A DNA stretch of 64,000 bases from Chaenocephalus aceratus (GCA_023974075.1 JAMFTG010000724.1:38501-102500), one strand, 5' to 3'; counted from the first letter of the stretch, positions 23,809 through 35,897 are shown. Program-made: numbers and translations. The notes: generated from the letters alone by a model not told the origin.

Positions 23809-25105
23809 ATGGCTTCCAGATTAGAGGAAGGTTTCTGCTGCTCTGTCTGCCATGACGTCTTTAGAGATCCTGTCGTCCTGTCCTGCAGCCACAGCTTCTG
23901 TAGAGACTGTCTGCGGAGCTGGTGGACGGAGAAAGTGATCAGAGAGTGTCCACTTTGTAAGAGACGATCTTCACGGTCAGAGCCTCCTTCCAACCTGGTG
24001 CTGAAGAACCTGTGTGAGAGTTTCCTCCAGGAGAGAGGTCAGAGACCTTCAGAGGCGCTCTGCAGTCTGCACTCTGAGAGACTCAGACTCTTCTGTCTGG
24101 ACCATCAGCAGCCAGTGTGTCTCGTCTGCAGAGATTCAAGAACACACAGCGACCACAGCTTCAGACCCATCGACGAAGCTGCTCAGGATCTCAGAGAGGA
24201 GCTCCAGACATCTCTGAAGCCCTTCAAGAAGAAGCTGAAGCTCTTTGAAGAAGTTGAAGAGGACTTTGATCAAAGAGCAGGACACACGAAGCTCCAGGCT
24301 CTACACACAGAGACGCAGATTAAGGAGCAGTTTCAGAAGCTTCACCAGTTTCTAGAAGAGGAAGAGGAGGCCAGGATGGCTGCACTGAGGGAGGAAGAGG
24401 AGCAGAAGAGGAGGATGATGGAGGTTGTGAGCAGAGAGATAGCAGCTCTTTCACACACAGTCAGAGCCACAGAGGAGGAGCTGAGAGCTGAAGACGTCTC
24501 CTTCCTGCTCAACTACAAGGCTGCAGTGGAGAGGCTGCAGCGCCCCCTGCTGGAGGCTCCACAGCTGCCCTCAGGAGCTCTGACAGACCAGGCCAACCTC
24601 AGCTTCAACATCTTGAGCAAGATGAAGGACATGGTGTCCTGCTCTCCTTTCATCCTGGACCCAAACACTGCCGGTTCTGGACTTGTGGGGTCTGAAGATC
24701 TGACCCGTGTGAGTGGACGAGGGAGACAGACACTTCCTGATAATCCAGAGAGGCTTAATGGTTCATACCACTCTGTCCTGGGCTCTGAAGGCTTTGACAT
24801 CTGGGACGTCCAGTTTGGAGACATTAACGAATGGCAGTGATGGCAGAGTCTGTCGACAGGAAGGCAGACACACGGTCTGGATCATGGAGAATACGGTTCA
24901 GTGAGGGTGAATGTTACGCACTCTCCCCACCAGATGGAAGTGTTGTTCTCCCATTGGAGAAGAAGCTCCAGAGGGTCACTGACACTAACACACACACACC
25001 TTCACACACACTTTCACTGAGAGGCTGTTTCCACACATTAACAATGAGGATACTCTCCCACTGCAGATGTTACCAGTGACGGTCTCTGTGGGTGGAACAA
25101 CAAGA
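23809..25105 (+). pseudogene. TRIM35-like gene copy with broken SPRY domain
   Basis: The single open exon encodes 343 residues and then stops at 24838. It keeps RING ([22 protein letters not shown]), B-box 2 ([23 protein letters not shown]) and a Glu-rich coiled coil, and is nearly identical to the 34388 copy in these parts. The PRY/SPRY part is damaged: the SSGTHS segment before WDVQ is lost, a frameshift follows WDVQFGD (sequence resumes in another frame as AESVDRK... WRIRFSEGEC), and the [13 protein letters not shown] strand is deleted before the TNTHTPSHT end. It could still make a RING-B-box-coiled-coil protein without ligand-binding SPRY, so truncated gene and pseudogene are both possible. 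Confidence 0.8.
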
Positions 25106-25325
25106 ATAGATGTGGTTACACACATTACTGATGTAAAATCATTAGAATTATTAACTCAAAAGAAGTTGTTACAATTTGTATTATGCCCTTTTACATGTAC
25201 GGCAAGACGTTTGATTATATCTTCAAAGTGACGTCTTCATAGATTTGTTCCTTGATATATAATGTTTTATTTTACATGATGTGTCCATTGGTAATCATTA
25301 GAGCTTAGATGATTCTCAACTGGAA

Positions 25326-25331
25326 AATAAA
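25326..25331 (+). promoter_or_regulatory. Poly(A) signal of first TRIM copy
   Basis: AATAAA in CAACTGGAAAATAAAGTGTT. The same end sequence is duplicated at 27283-27412. Confidence 0.5.
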
Positions 25332-26342
25332 GTGTTAAAGTCTACTCTGTGTGAATGTTGTTTCGTGATTCACGGTTGTAGAAAGTCCTCTTGTTGAATA
25401 TGAACAGATTAAATCGGCAGTCTTTGGTAAAAGAGAAATACAGCTTGGCATCAAAGTGTTGCAGAAGGTACGTCTAGTGTTAGCTCTGTTAGCAGCGGAG
25501 CATAATATGAAGTGCTAGTTTAATAAAAAACATAGTTATAATATTTTAAAGGAAAGTTATATGTAATGAGAGAAAAATATATATTGATAGCCTAAGAAGT
25601 TAAACATTTAAATATCAGCTACACATACTGACTTATACTTTGGTGAAAATCGTGCTAGGAAAAGTCATAATCAAAGTAATGGATTAACTGGTGCAAGCTA
25701 AAGGTAATTAATTGATGTTCAGATTAGTTAGCTAAGACTACTAGACAGTTGGCTAACATTTAGCAGTTAAAACCGTTAGCATTAGACACACAGTTGAAAT
25801 AGTTCGCTAAATGTAATACCCGGCAGCTGAAACAGTTAGCCTGTTATTAGCTAAAGGTCTGGATACACTGTTGAAAGCTAATAGTAATAGACAGAAATAG
25901 TTAGCTCAAAGTTAGGTAAAAGTAATACTCAAAACTAACTGCTAAAGGTACTGAATAAACAGTTAGAATAGTTGGCTAAGGTAAATGATTAACGTTCAGA
26001 GAAGTAGCTAAGATAATTAGACAAATCAGTTGAAACAGGTAGCTCATTATTAGCTTAAGGCGCTGTAAGCTAATAGTTAGCTCATTATTAGCTTAAGGCA
26101 CTGTAAGCTAATAGTTAGCTAAAGGCAATACAGTTGAACCAGTTAGCTCATTATTAGCTTAAGGCACTGTAAGCTAATGGTTAGCTAAAGGCAAAACAGT
26201 TGAACCAGTTAGCTCATTATTAGCTTAAGGCACTGTAAGCTAATGGTTAGCTAAAGGCAATACAGTTGAACCAGTTAGCTCATTATTAGCTTAAGGGATA
26301 AACTATTTAAACTGTAAGCTAATAGTTAGCTAAAGGCAATAC
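25332..26342. repeat. Degenerate GTTAGCTAAAGGTA repeats
   Basis: Irregular units containing AGTTAGCT, CATTATTAGCTTAAGGCA and ACAGTTGAA become regular from about 26040. This looks like an old form of the 38/39-bp satellite downstream. No gene. Confidence 0.75.
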
Positions 26343-26515
26343 AGAGCTCCAACAAGCCGTTTAGGACAGAGAGTGAATACCGGTGAATACACATACTTTA
26401 CAGAGATGCTGAGAAACCAATGTGATTTTGGAAAATTGCACAGTATAAATCTATTCTAGTAGACCTCAACAATGGAATTATGATTAGTAGAAATGGCCGT
26501 GACATGGGACCTTTA
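26343..26515. mobile_element. MITE-B fragment (right half)
   Basis: Matches the end of the complete copy at 56492-57281: GAGCTCCAACAAGCCGT, TCTATTCTAGT, and the terminus CATGGGACCTTTAA. Confidence 0.8.
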
Positions 26516-26589
26516 AGTAAGGGATGAACAGCTGCACTGTTAGATAAAGTTAATTGATCAATGGTCCGAGTTGTTAGCGGTTAGAGTAT

Positions 26590-27265
26590 TAGATAAACAG
26601 TTGAAACAGTTAGCCATAGTTAGCTAAAAGTAATACAGCTAAAACAGTTAGCCATAGTTAGCTAAAAGTAATACAGCTGAAACAGTTAGCCATAGTTAGC
26701 TAAAAGTAATACAGCTGAATCAGTTAGCCATAGTTAGCTAAAAGTAATACAGCTGAAACAGTTAGCCATAGTTAGCTAAAAGTAATACAGCTGAAAACAG
26801 TTAGCCATAGTTAGCTAAAAGTAATACAGCTGAAACAGTTAGCCATAGTTAGCTAAAAGTAATACAGCTGAAACAGTTAGCCATAGTTAGCTAAAAGTAA
26901 TACAGCTGAAACAGTTAGCCATAGTTAGCTAAAAGTAATACAGCTGAAACAGTTAGCCATAGTTAGCTAAAAGTAATACAGCTGAAAAAGTTAGCCATAG
27001 TTAGCTAAAAGTAATACAGCTGAAACAGTTAGCCATAGTTAGCTAAAAGTAATACAGCTGAAACAGTTAGCCATAGTTAGCTAAAAGTAATACAGCTGAA
27101 ACAGTTAGCCATAGTTAGCTAAAAGTAATACAGTTGAAACAGTTAGCCATAGTTAGCTAAAAGTAATACAGTTGAAACAGTTAGCCATAGTTAGCTAAAG
27201 TAATACAGCTGAAACAGTTAGCCATAGTTAGCTAAAAGTAATACAGCTGAAACAGTTAGCTCATT
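26590..27265. repeat. 38-bp tandem repeat
   Basis: About 17 copies with the core AACAGTTAGCCATAGTTAGC and TAAAAGTAATACAGCTGA. A 1-bp shorter relative of the 39-bp satellite at 29170. Confidence 0.95.
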
Positions 27266-27282
27266 ATCGGCTATCAGGTAAC

Positions 27283-27660
27283 CCTTGATTCTTATTGATT
27301 TGTTCGTTGATATATAATTTTTTATTTTACATTATTCGTCGAATGTATATCATTAGAGGTTATATCACATTCTCAACTGGAAAATAAAGTGTTTCATTAA
27401 GCAGAAACTGAGTGTGATTTCATTTTAGATTTTCTATTGGAAATGTAAATGTGAGGGCTTCAGAGTCCTGGTTCAAGTCCTGAATCAGAGTTCTTTAATA
27501 AATGCCGCTCTGTGCATCAGGCCTGAGACGTACGAGGACACCTGCAGTTTGAAATGCTCTGCCACCAAAGCTTGATCGCAGTGAGAGAGGTCTTATGGAT
27601 ATGTTTGAATATTATTCTTTAAGGTAAGTCCTCTTGTTGAATAACAATGGAAGAAATCGG
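27283..27660. repeat. Duplicate of the TRIM 3' end and flank
   Basis: Repeats 25240-25440: TTGATATATAAT, CTCAACTGGAAAATAAAGTG and then AGTCCTCTTGTTGAATA and AATCGG. It carries a second AATAAA (27383) with no TRIM coding sequence before it. Confidence 0.75.
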
Positions 27661-27889
27661 TAAGATAAATATTAGTCATAATGAAAGTAAAGTTGTTAGC
27701 TGAAGGTAGTTGATTGTTGTCAGAGTAGTTGTTAGCTGAAAGCTAGCTAAGAGATATAAACAAACAGTTGCACTGTTAGATAAAGGTAATTGATTAATGC
27801 ATGTAGTTAGCTAAACGTTAGCTTAAAGTAATGCAGTTAAAACAGTAACCTCATTTTTAGCTAAAGCTATAGAAAACAGTTAGGAGTAG

Positions 27890-28650
27890 TGTTATGGAAA
27901 TCTTAGGGCAAATACTGCGGAGATACACAAGTCAGAAGTATCAAACAATAAATGGTGAAACAGACAGAGTCGTCTTGGATCTGGTTATTTATTTGAGGCC
28001 TCAAAGACACAGGTCTAACAGAACACAAAGTATCCTGAGAGAGTGCGCAACGAGTGAAAGATGCATACAGGTTATATAGCATTTAGTCAGTTCAACAACA
28101 TTTCATCACTTATGGGGAGGGGCCCTGGCAGGAGAGATAAGCTTTCCAAAGGAACTGAAACTGTCAATCACTAATGGATCGAACCGGGGGCCCACTCACC
28201 AAAAAGGGGAAGTGGGGAAACTTGTCAGCAACACATGGAGGATAAGAATTGGGGAACTTGATTATAAGACAAAGACGCTAAACAGGAACTTGCCCATCGC
28301 CCTGTACTTGGCACCCAGCCCCCCTTCTGAAGTTCAGACCTTGGGTGACCTTAGATGTCATTCATTCAGCAGGCAGAGGACATGACCTGACCCATATCCC
28401 CTAGACCGTACTTCAGCGTTTTTAAAGTCATGCCTGTCGAAACATCTTTATGGAAACAGGAGAAAGTGCTGATAGACAAGTTTCTAAGCTAAAATACATT
28501 ATTATAGGAACTGTTGTAAGTGCCCACAGAGGTTACAAGCAAAACACATCATTCTGGGAACTGTTGCAATTGATGTGCCCATATAAGGTATATAAAGTTT
28601 GTACTAATAAGACAATGTTAAACTACCCTAATAGTAAGTTTACCATTACA
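27890..28650. mobile_element. Solo LTR with 4-bp target duplication
   Basis: The 761-bp unit starts TGTTATGG and ends CCATTACA (near-perfect short inverted ends, TG...CA), flanked by GTAG on both sides (27886-27889, 28651-28654). Removing it restores GGAGTAGATGGCTGAGAG, closely matched by an unoccupied repeat copy near 29031-29057. No internal retroviral genes, primer site or second LTR are seen. Confidence 0.75.
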
Positions 28651-28679
28651 GTAGATGGCTGAGAGTGATAATAAACAAC

Positions 28680-29169
28680 CCAAAAGTTAGCTAAAAGTAA
28701 GGGATGAACAGTTGTTAGCTAAAGGTAGTTGATTGTTGTCAGAGTAGTTGTTAGCTGAAAGCTAGCTAAGAGATATAAACAAACAGTTGCACTGTTAGAT
28801 AAAGGTAATTCATGAATGAATATGTTGCTAGCTTAAAGTAAGCTAAGAGTAATGCAGCTGAAACAGTTAGGTCATTGTAAGCTGAAGATATGGATATCAG
28901 TTGTAATTCTTAGCTACAGATAATTGATAAGGCCTAGCGGTTAGAGTACTGCCGTTAGCTGAACATTAGCTAAGAGTTGTAGACAAACGGGCTTTTAGCT
29001 CATTATTAGCCAAAGGTACTGGAGGAGTAACTGGCTCAGAGTAATAATAAACAACCCCATTTGTTTTGCTTAAAGTAAGCGATAAACAGTTGCTCTGTTA
29101 GATAAAGGTAAGTAATTGATTAATAGTAATGAGTAGTCAACTGAAAGTTAGCTAAGAGAATAAGATAAA
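28680..29169. repeat. Diverged duplicate of 27696-27889 repeats
   Basis: TTGATTGTTGTCAGAGTAG and the following 70 bp repeat 27710-27800 almost exactly. The rest is degenerate GTTAGCT repeat. Confidence 0.7.
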
Positions 29170-32100
29170 CAGTTGAAACAGTTAGCTATGTGTTAGCTAA
29201 AAGTAATACAGCTGAAACAGTTAGCTATATGTTAGCTAAAAGTAATACAGCTGAAACAGTTAGCTATGTGTTAGCTAAAAGTAATACAGCTGAAACAGTT
29301 AGCTATATGTTAGCTAAAAGTAATACAGCTGAAACAGTTAGCTATATGTTAGCTAAAAGTAATACAGCTGAAACAGTTAGCTATGTGTTAGCTAAAAGTA
29401 ATACAGCTGAAACAGTTAGCTATATGTTAGCTAAAAGTAATACAGCTGAAACAGTTAGCTATGTGTTAGCTAAAAGTAATACAGCTGAAACAGTTAGCTA
29501 TGTGTTAGCTAAAAGTAATACAGCTGAAACAGTTAGCCATAGTTAGCTAAAAGTAATACAGCTGAAACAGTTAGCTATGTGTTAGCTAAAAGTAATACAG
29601 CTGAAACAGTTAGCTATATGTTAGCTAAAGTAATACAGCTGAAACAGTTAGCTATATGTTAGCTAAAAGCAATACAGTTGAAACAGTTAGCTATGTGTTA
29701 GCTAAAACCAATACAGCTGAAACAGTTAGCTATATGTTAGCTAAAAGTAATACAGCTGAAACAGTTAGCTATATGTTAGCTAAAAGTAATACAGCTGAAA
29801 CAGTTAGCTATGTGTTAGCTAAAAGTAATACAGCTGAAACAGTTAGCTATGTGTTAGCTAAAAGTAATACAGCTGAAACAGTTAGCTATGTGTTAGCTAA
29901 AAGTAATACAGCTGAAACAGTTAGCTATGTGTTAGCTAAAAGTAATACAGCTGAAACAGTTAGCTATATGTTAGCTAAAAGTAATACAGCTGAAACAGTT
30001 AGCTATGTGTTAGCTAAAAGTAATACAGCTGAAACAGTTAGCTATATGTTAGCTAAAAGTAATACAGCTGAAACAGTTAGCTATGTGTTAGCTAAAAGTA
30101 ATACAGCTGAAACAGTTAGCTATGTGTTAGCTAAAAGTAATACAGCTGAAACAGTTAAGTTAGCTATGTTAGCTAAAAGTAATACAGCTGAAACAGTTAG
30201 CTATGTGTTAGCTAAAAGTAATACAGCTGAAACAGTTAGCTATGTGTTAGCTAAAGTAATACAGCTGAAACAGTTAGCTATGTGTTAGCTAAAAGTAATA
30301 CAGCTGAAACAGTTAGCCATAGTTAGCTAAAAGTAATACAGCTGAAACAGTTAGCTATATGTTAGCTAAAAGTAATACAGCTGAAACAGTTAGCTATGTG
30401 TTAGCTAAAAGTAATACAGCTGAAACAGTTAGCTATGTGTTAGCTAAAAGTAATACAGCTGAAACAGTTAGCCATAGTTAGCTAAAAGTAATACAGCTGA
30501 AACAGTTAGCTATGTGTTTAGCTAAAAGTAATACAGCTGAAACAGTTAGCTATATGTTAGCTAAAAGTAATACAGCTGAAACAGTTAGCTATATGTTAGC
30601 TAAAAGCAATACAGTTGAAACAGTTAGCTATGTGTTAGCTAAAACCAATACAGCTGAAACAGTTAGCTATATGTTAGCTAAAAGTAATACAGCTGAAACA
30701 GTTAGCTATATGTTAGCTAAAAGTAATACAGCTGAAACAGTTAGCTATGTGTTAGCTAAAAGTAATACAGCTGAAACAGTTAGCTATGTGTTAGCTAAAA
30801 GTAATACAGCTGAAACAGTTAGCTATGTGTTAGCTAAAAGTAATACAGCTGAAACAGTTAGCTATATGTTAGCTAAAAGTAATACAGCTGAAACAGTTAG
30901 CTATGTGTTAGCTAAAAGTAATACAGCTGAAACAGTTAGCTATATGTTAGCTAAAAGTAATACAGCTGAAACAGTTAGCTATGTGTTAGCTAAAAGTAAT
31001 ACAGCTGAAACAGTTAGCTATGTGTTAGCTAAAAGTAATACAGCTGAAACAGTTAGCTATGTGTTAGCTAAAAGTAATACAGCTGAAACAGTTAGCTATA
31101 TGTTAGCTAAAAGTAATACAGCTGAAACAGTTAGCTATGTGTTAGCTAAAAGTAATACAGCTGAAACAGTTAGCTATGTGTTAGCTAAAAGTAATACAGC
31201 TGAAACAGTTAGCTATATGTTAGCTAAAAGCAATACAGCTGAAACAGTTAGCTATATGTTAGCTAAAAGCAATACAGCTGAAACAGTTAGCTATGTGTTA
31301 GCTAAAAGTAATACAGCTGAAACAGTTAGCTATATGTTAGCTAAAAGTAATACAGCTGAAACAGTTAGCTATATGTTAGCTAAAAGTAATACAGCTGAAA
31401 CAGTTAGCTATGTGTTAGCTAAAAGTAATACAGCTGAAACAGTTAGCTATATGTTAGCTAAAAGTAATACAGCTGAAACAGTTAGCTATGTGTTAGCTAA
31501 AAGTAATACAGCTGAAACAGTTAGCTATGTGTTAGCTAAAAGTAATACAGCTGAAACAGTTAGCTATATGTTAGCTAAAAGTAATACAGCTGAAACAGTT
31601 AGCTATATGTTAGCTAAAAGTAATACAGCTGAAACAGTTAGCTATATGTTAGCTAAAAGTAATACAGCTGAAACAGTTAGCTATATGTTAGCTAAAAGTA
31701 ATACAGCTGAAACAGTTAGCTATGTGTTAGCTAAAAGTAATACAGCTGAAACAGTTAGCTATATGTTAGCTAAAAGTAATACAGCTGAAACAGTTAGCTA
31801 TGTGTTAGCTAAAATTAATGCAGCTGAAACAGTTAGCTATGTGTTAGCTAAAAGTAATACAGCTGAAACAGTTAGCCATAGTTAGCTAAAAGTAATACAG
31901 CTGAAACAGTTAGCTATGTGTTAGCTAAAAGTAATACAGCTGAAACAGTTAGCTATGTGTTAGCTAAAAGTAATACAGCTGAAACAGTTAGCTATGTGTT
32001 AGCTAAAAGCAATACAGCTGAAACAGTTAGCTATGTGTTAGCTAAAAGTAATACAGCTGAAACAGTTAGCTATGTGTTAGCTAAAAGCAATACAGCTGAA

Positions 32101-32895
32101 ACAGTTAGCTATATGTTAGCTAAAAGTAATACAGCTGAAACAGTTAGCTATGTGTTAGCTAAAAGTAATACAGCTGAAACAGTTAGCTATGTGTTAGCTA
32201 AAAGCAATACAGCTGAAACAGTTAGCTATGTGTTAGCTAAAAGTAATACAGCTGAAACAGTTAGCTATGTGTTAGCTAAAAGCAATACTGCTGAAACAGT
32301 TAGCTATATGTTAGCTAAAAGTAATACAGCTGAAACAGTTAGCTATGTGTTAGCTAAAAGTAATACAGCTGAAACAGTTAGCTATGTGTTAGCTAAAAGT
32401 AATACAGCTGAAACAGTTAGCTATGTGTTAGCTAAAATTAATGCAGCTGAAACAGTTAGCTATGTGTTAGCTAAAAGTAATACAGCTGAAACAGTTAGCC
32501 ATAGTTAGCTAAAAGTAATACAGCTGAAACAGTTAGCCATAGTTAGCTAAAAGTAATACAGCTGAAACAGTTAGCTATGTGTTAGCTAAAATTAATGCAG
32601 CTGAAACAGTTAGCCATAGTTAGCTAAAATTAATGCAGCTGAAACAGTTAGCTATGTGTTAGCTAAAAGTAATACAGCTGAATCAGTTAGCTATGTGTTA
32701 GCTAAAAGTAATGCAGCTGAAACAGTTAGCTATGTGTTAGCTAAAAGTAATGCAGCTGAAACAGTTAGCTATGTGTTAGCTAAAAGTAATACAGCTGAAA
32801 CAGTTAGCTATGTGTTAGCTAAAAGTAATACAGCTGAAACAGTTAGCTATGTGTTAGCTAAAAGCAATGCAGCTGAAACAGTTAGCTCATTTTCG
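29170..32895. repeat. 39-bp satellite, about 95 copies
   Basis: Unit AACAGTTAGCTATGTGTTAG followed by CTAAAAGTAATACAGCTGA, with ATATG/GTGTG and CCATAG variants. Because 39 is a multiple of three, one frame stays open for up to 457 codons (repeating YVLAKSNTAETVS), which is not a gene. A variant pair (AAAAGCAATACAGTTG followed by AAAACCAATAC) recurs 937 bp apart (29670 and 30607), showing block duplication of about 24 units. Confidence 0.97.
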
Positions 32896-33147
32896 GCTAA
32901 AGCTTTGGATAAACAGTTGTAATTGTTAGCTAAAGATAATTTTAAGTTAATAGCTAGCTAAAAGTAAAACAGTTTCAACACTTAGCTTATGTGTAGCTAA
33001 AGGTATTGGATATAATAGTTAGCAAAAAGGTTATAATTAAATGGTTGAAATAGTAACCTAAATTAATGGATGGATTGTTTAAATATTCTACCTGAAAGTT
33101 AGCTTAAGGTAGTAATTTGTTATGTATTGGATAAACAGTTGAAATAA

Positions 33148-33735
33148 TGACCTTGGTCACTACCCGATCTGCAGCTCTGCCCGATCGGTACTGCGCATGT
33201 GCGAGACGGTCCGCCATATTGGACAACTCCGGACGGCAACCCAAGATGGACACTTGACACAGTGGCTTTTGGCAAAGCTCAAAAAGAAAACTCGAGAGGG
33301 ACGAGTTATTGTTACAACGTGACTTCACTATTATTTAACAACTGGGTTCTTTTATTTGGGGTTCAGTACATCGTCAGAATAAGTAATAAATGGATTTAAC
33401 TTCTGTTAGACAGCCATAAGCCATACATGTTTGCATACATTCACAGTAAATATGTATTCAGTATGATAGCTGTCCATTTCTCACTTATTCTGACTACGTA
33501 CTTAACCCCAAATAAAAGAACCCAATAAAAATAGTTGTTAAATAATAGTGAAGTCACGTTGTAATAACAATAACTCATCTCTCTCTCTCGAGTTTTATTT
33601 TTGAGCTTTGCCAAAAGCCACTGTGTCAAGTGTCCTACTTGGGTTGCCGTACGGAGTTGTCCAATATGGCGGACCATCTCGCACATGCGCAGTGCAGATC
33701 GGGCAGAGCTGCAGATCGGGTAGTGACAGCCTTAA
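33148..33735. mobile_element. Long inverted repeat (foldback element)
   Basis: Arms of about 245 bp (33155-33394 and 33466-33730) are near-perfect reverse complements around a 70-bp centre. Both start GTCACTACCCGATCTGCAG from the outside. Each arm includes CCGCCATATTGG-type and GCGCATGTGCGAGA words. No transposase or clear target duplication. It lies between the two TRIM copies. Confidence 0.85.
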
Positions 33736-34215
33736 AGCAATTGATACAAAGTTAAAGTAGTCAGAAAAAGATTATTTTACTTTACTTACATCCACTTTCT
33801 TTGTACTTCCTTCATCCATTAACACCATTTTTAACTGGCTGAAACTTACAGTCCTCTGCTTTTGTGTTTTGCTCATTGTCCCTGAGGCAGGCGGTGCTGC
33901 TGAAGCTGCAGAGAGAAACCCATCTCTCTGGAGGCGTGCAGATGACAACATGACTGCTATCAGGGAAGCAACCACACAAATAATATTCTCAATGACGGCT
34001 ACACATTATAACTTTATTGTTTTAATCTAAATTAACTTGATATGTTTGACAGTCCCTCCTTTCCCACTCATGTTGGGTTATTAAGAATGGTTATTCTTCT
34101 CATTCTCTGCTACCACTCCCTGTTTTACTTTCCCCTCAAGCAAACATACTGGAATATGAAGATCCACCACGTGACTGAGACAAACCAGGAAACAGGTTTT
34201 TATTCTGCTTACTGA
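33736..34215. other. Unassigned stretch before the TRIM gene
   Basis: A - strand frame around 33775-33975 reads MSKTQKQRTVSFSQLK, but it matches nothing I recognise and lacks support. Otherwise no feature. Confidence 0.35.
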
Positions 34216-34301
34216 GCGACACACACACACACACGCACACACACACACACACAGACACACAGACACACAGACACACACGCACGCACACACACACACAGAC
34301 C
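34216..34301. repeat. Interrupted (CA)n microsatellite
   Basis: CA repeats with CACG and CAGA interruptions, 90 bp upstream of the intact TRIM gene. Confidence 0.95.
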
Positions 34302-34387
34302 GGAGTTTTACCAGAAGTCAAAGAGGAAGTAACGTTCAGGGACAGGGAGCGGCTGCTGCCGTGTGTTCTGCTTCACTCGGAGAATAA

Positions 34388-35779
34388 ATGGCTTCCAGAT
34401 TAGAGGAAGGTTTCTGCTGCTCTGTCTGCCATGACGTCTTCAGAGATCCTGTCCTCCTGTCCTGCAGCCACAGCTTCTGTAGAGACTGTCTGCAGAGCTG
34501 GTGGACGGAGAAAGTGATCAGAGAGTGTCCACTTTGTAAGAGACGATCTTCACGGTCAGAGCCTCCTTCCAACCTGGTGCTGAAGAACCTGTGTGAGAGT
34601 TTCCTCCAGGAGAGAGGTCAGAGGCCTCCAGAGGCGCTCTGCAGTCTGCACTCTGAGAGACTCAGACTCTTCTGTCTGGACCACCAGCAGCCAGTGTGTC
34701 TCGTCTGCAGAGATTCAAAAACACACAGCGACCACAGCTTCAGACCCATCGACGAAGCTGCTCAGGATCTCAGAGAGGAGCTCCAGACATCTCTGAAGCC
34801 CTTCAAGAAGAAGTTAAAGACTTATGAAGAAGTTAAAGGGAGGTTTGATTACACATTAAGACACATGGAGCTCCAGGCTCTACACACAGAGATGCAGATT
34901 AAGGAGCAGTTTCAGAAGCTTCACCAGTTTCTAGAAGAGGAGGAGGAGGCCAGGATGGCTGCACTGAGGGAGGAAGAGGAGCAGAAGAGGAGGATGATGG
35001 AGGAGAAGATGGAGGCTGTGAGCAGAGAGATAGCAGCTCTTTCTCACACAGTCAGAGCCACAGAGGAGGAGCTGAGAGCTGAAGACGTCTCCTTCCTGCT
35101 CAACTACACGGCTGCAGTGGAGAGGCTGCAGCGCCCCCTGCTGGAGGCTCCACAGCTGCCCTCAGGAGCTCTGATCGACCAGGCCAAACACCTGGGCAAC
35201 CTCAGCTTCAACATCTGGAGCAAGATGAAGGACATGGTGTCCTACTACCCTGTGGTCCTGGACCCAAACACTGCCGGTCCAACGCTCGTCCTGTCTGAAG
35301 ATCTGACCAGCATGAGTCAAGGAGATAGAGGGCGACGTCCTTATTATTTTGAGAGATTAGATCATCTTTCAATTGTCCTGGGCTCCGAGGGCTTCAGCTC
35401 AGGGACTCACAGCTGGGACGTCCAGGTCGGAGACTATACGGCCTGGGGACTGGGAGTGTTAGCGGAGTCTGTCAAGTGGCAGGAAGATATAGCGCCTGGA
35501 TTATGGAGGATACGTCCTGATGGTGGTGAATACTCGGCGCTTTCCCCGTCGCATCCAGAAACCCCTCTCCCAGTTCAGAGGCAGCTCCGGAGGGTCCGAG
35601 TGAGGCTGGACTGGGACGGAGGCACGCTGTCGTTCTCTGATCCTGACACGAACACACACATACACACCTTCACACACACTTTCACCGAGAGGCTGTTTCC
35701 ATACATTTACAATGACGATAATCTCCCACTGCAGATGTTACCAGTGCCGGTCTCAGTGAGGGTAGAACGACAGGAATAG
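34388..35779 (+). CDS. TRIM35-like E3 ubiquitin ligase, intact
   Basis: A single-exon 463-residue protein. RING finger C3HC4: C11, C14, C26, H28, C31, C34, C47, C50. B-box 2: C85, H88, C96, H99, C104, C107, H113, H116. A coiled coil of about residues 120-245 holds [20 protein letters not shown] from about 275 ([16 protein letters not shown]) and SPRY to the end ([34 protein letters not shown]). RING transfers ubiquitin, the coiled coil dimerises and PRY/SPRY binds targets. The family (fish TRIM35-like, 'zinc-binding protein A33-like') is heavily expanded in teleosts and often linked to innate immunity, but the specific role is unknown. The ATG follows AATAA and has G at +4. AATAAA lies about 110 bp downstream. 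Confidence 0.9.
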   Translation: MASRLEEGFCCSVCHDVFRDPVLLSCSHSFCRDCLQSWWTEKVIRECPLCKRRSSRSEPPSNLVLKNLCESFLQERGQRPPEALCSLHSERLRLFCLDHQQPVCLVCRDSKTHSDHSFRPIDEAAQDLREELQTSLKPFKKKLKTYEEVKGRFDYTLRHMELQALHTEMQIKEQFQKLHQFLEEEEEARMAALREEEEQKRRMMEEKMEAVSREIAALSHTVRATEEELRAEDVSFLLNYTAAVERLQRPLLEAPQLPSGALIDQAKHLGNLSFNIWSKMKDMVSYYPVVLDPNTAGPTLVLSEDLTSMSQGDRGRRPYYFERLDHLSIVLGSEGFSSGTHSWDVQVGDYTAWGLGVLAESVKWQEDIAPGLWRIRPDGGEYSALSPSHPETPLPVQRQLRRVRVRLDWDGGTLSFSDPDTNTHIHTFTHTFTERLFPYIYNDDNLPLQMLPVPVSVRVERQE

Positions 35780-35780
35780 A

Positions 35781-35802
35781 ACACACACACACACACACAC
35801 AC
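35781..35802. repeat. (CA)n microsatellite
   Basis: Immediately after the TRIM stop codon. Confidence 0.9.
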
Positions 35803-35891
35803 AGCTGTTTATCGTGTAGTTCAGAATGTACGGTGTTTCTCGTCATGTCAAAGTGTATTCCTCTGAAAGTCTCACACGTTTTAAACGAGGC

Positions 35892-35897
35892 AATAAA
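35892..35897 (+). promoter_or_regulatory. Poly(A) signal of intact TRIM gene
   Basis: AATAAA in GGCAATAAAAGG, suitably placed after the stop at 35779. Confidence 0.55.

Noticed and set aside
28450..28662. 70-codon + strand frame inside the solo LTR
   Set aside because: No retroviral or host motif; it lies entirely within LTR sequence.
30512..31885. 457-codon + strand open frame
   Set aside because: Produced by a 39-bp satellite unit divisible by three; no domain, promoter or splice context.
29170..32895. CRISPR array
   Set aside because: Repeats are contiguous without unique spacers, and the genome is vertebrate.
33772..33975. - strand frame with MSKTQKQRTVSFSQLK
   Set aside because: Short, no recognised family, no splice or poly(A) support.
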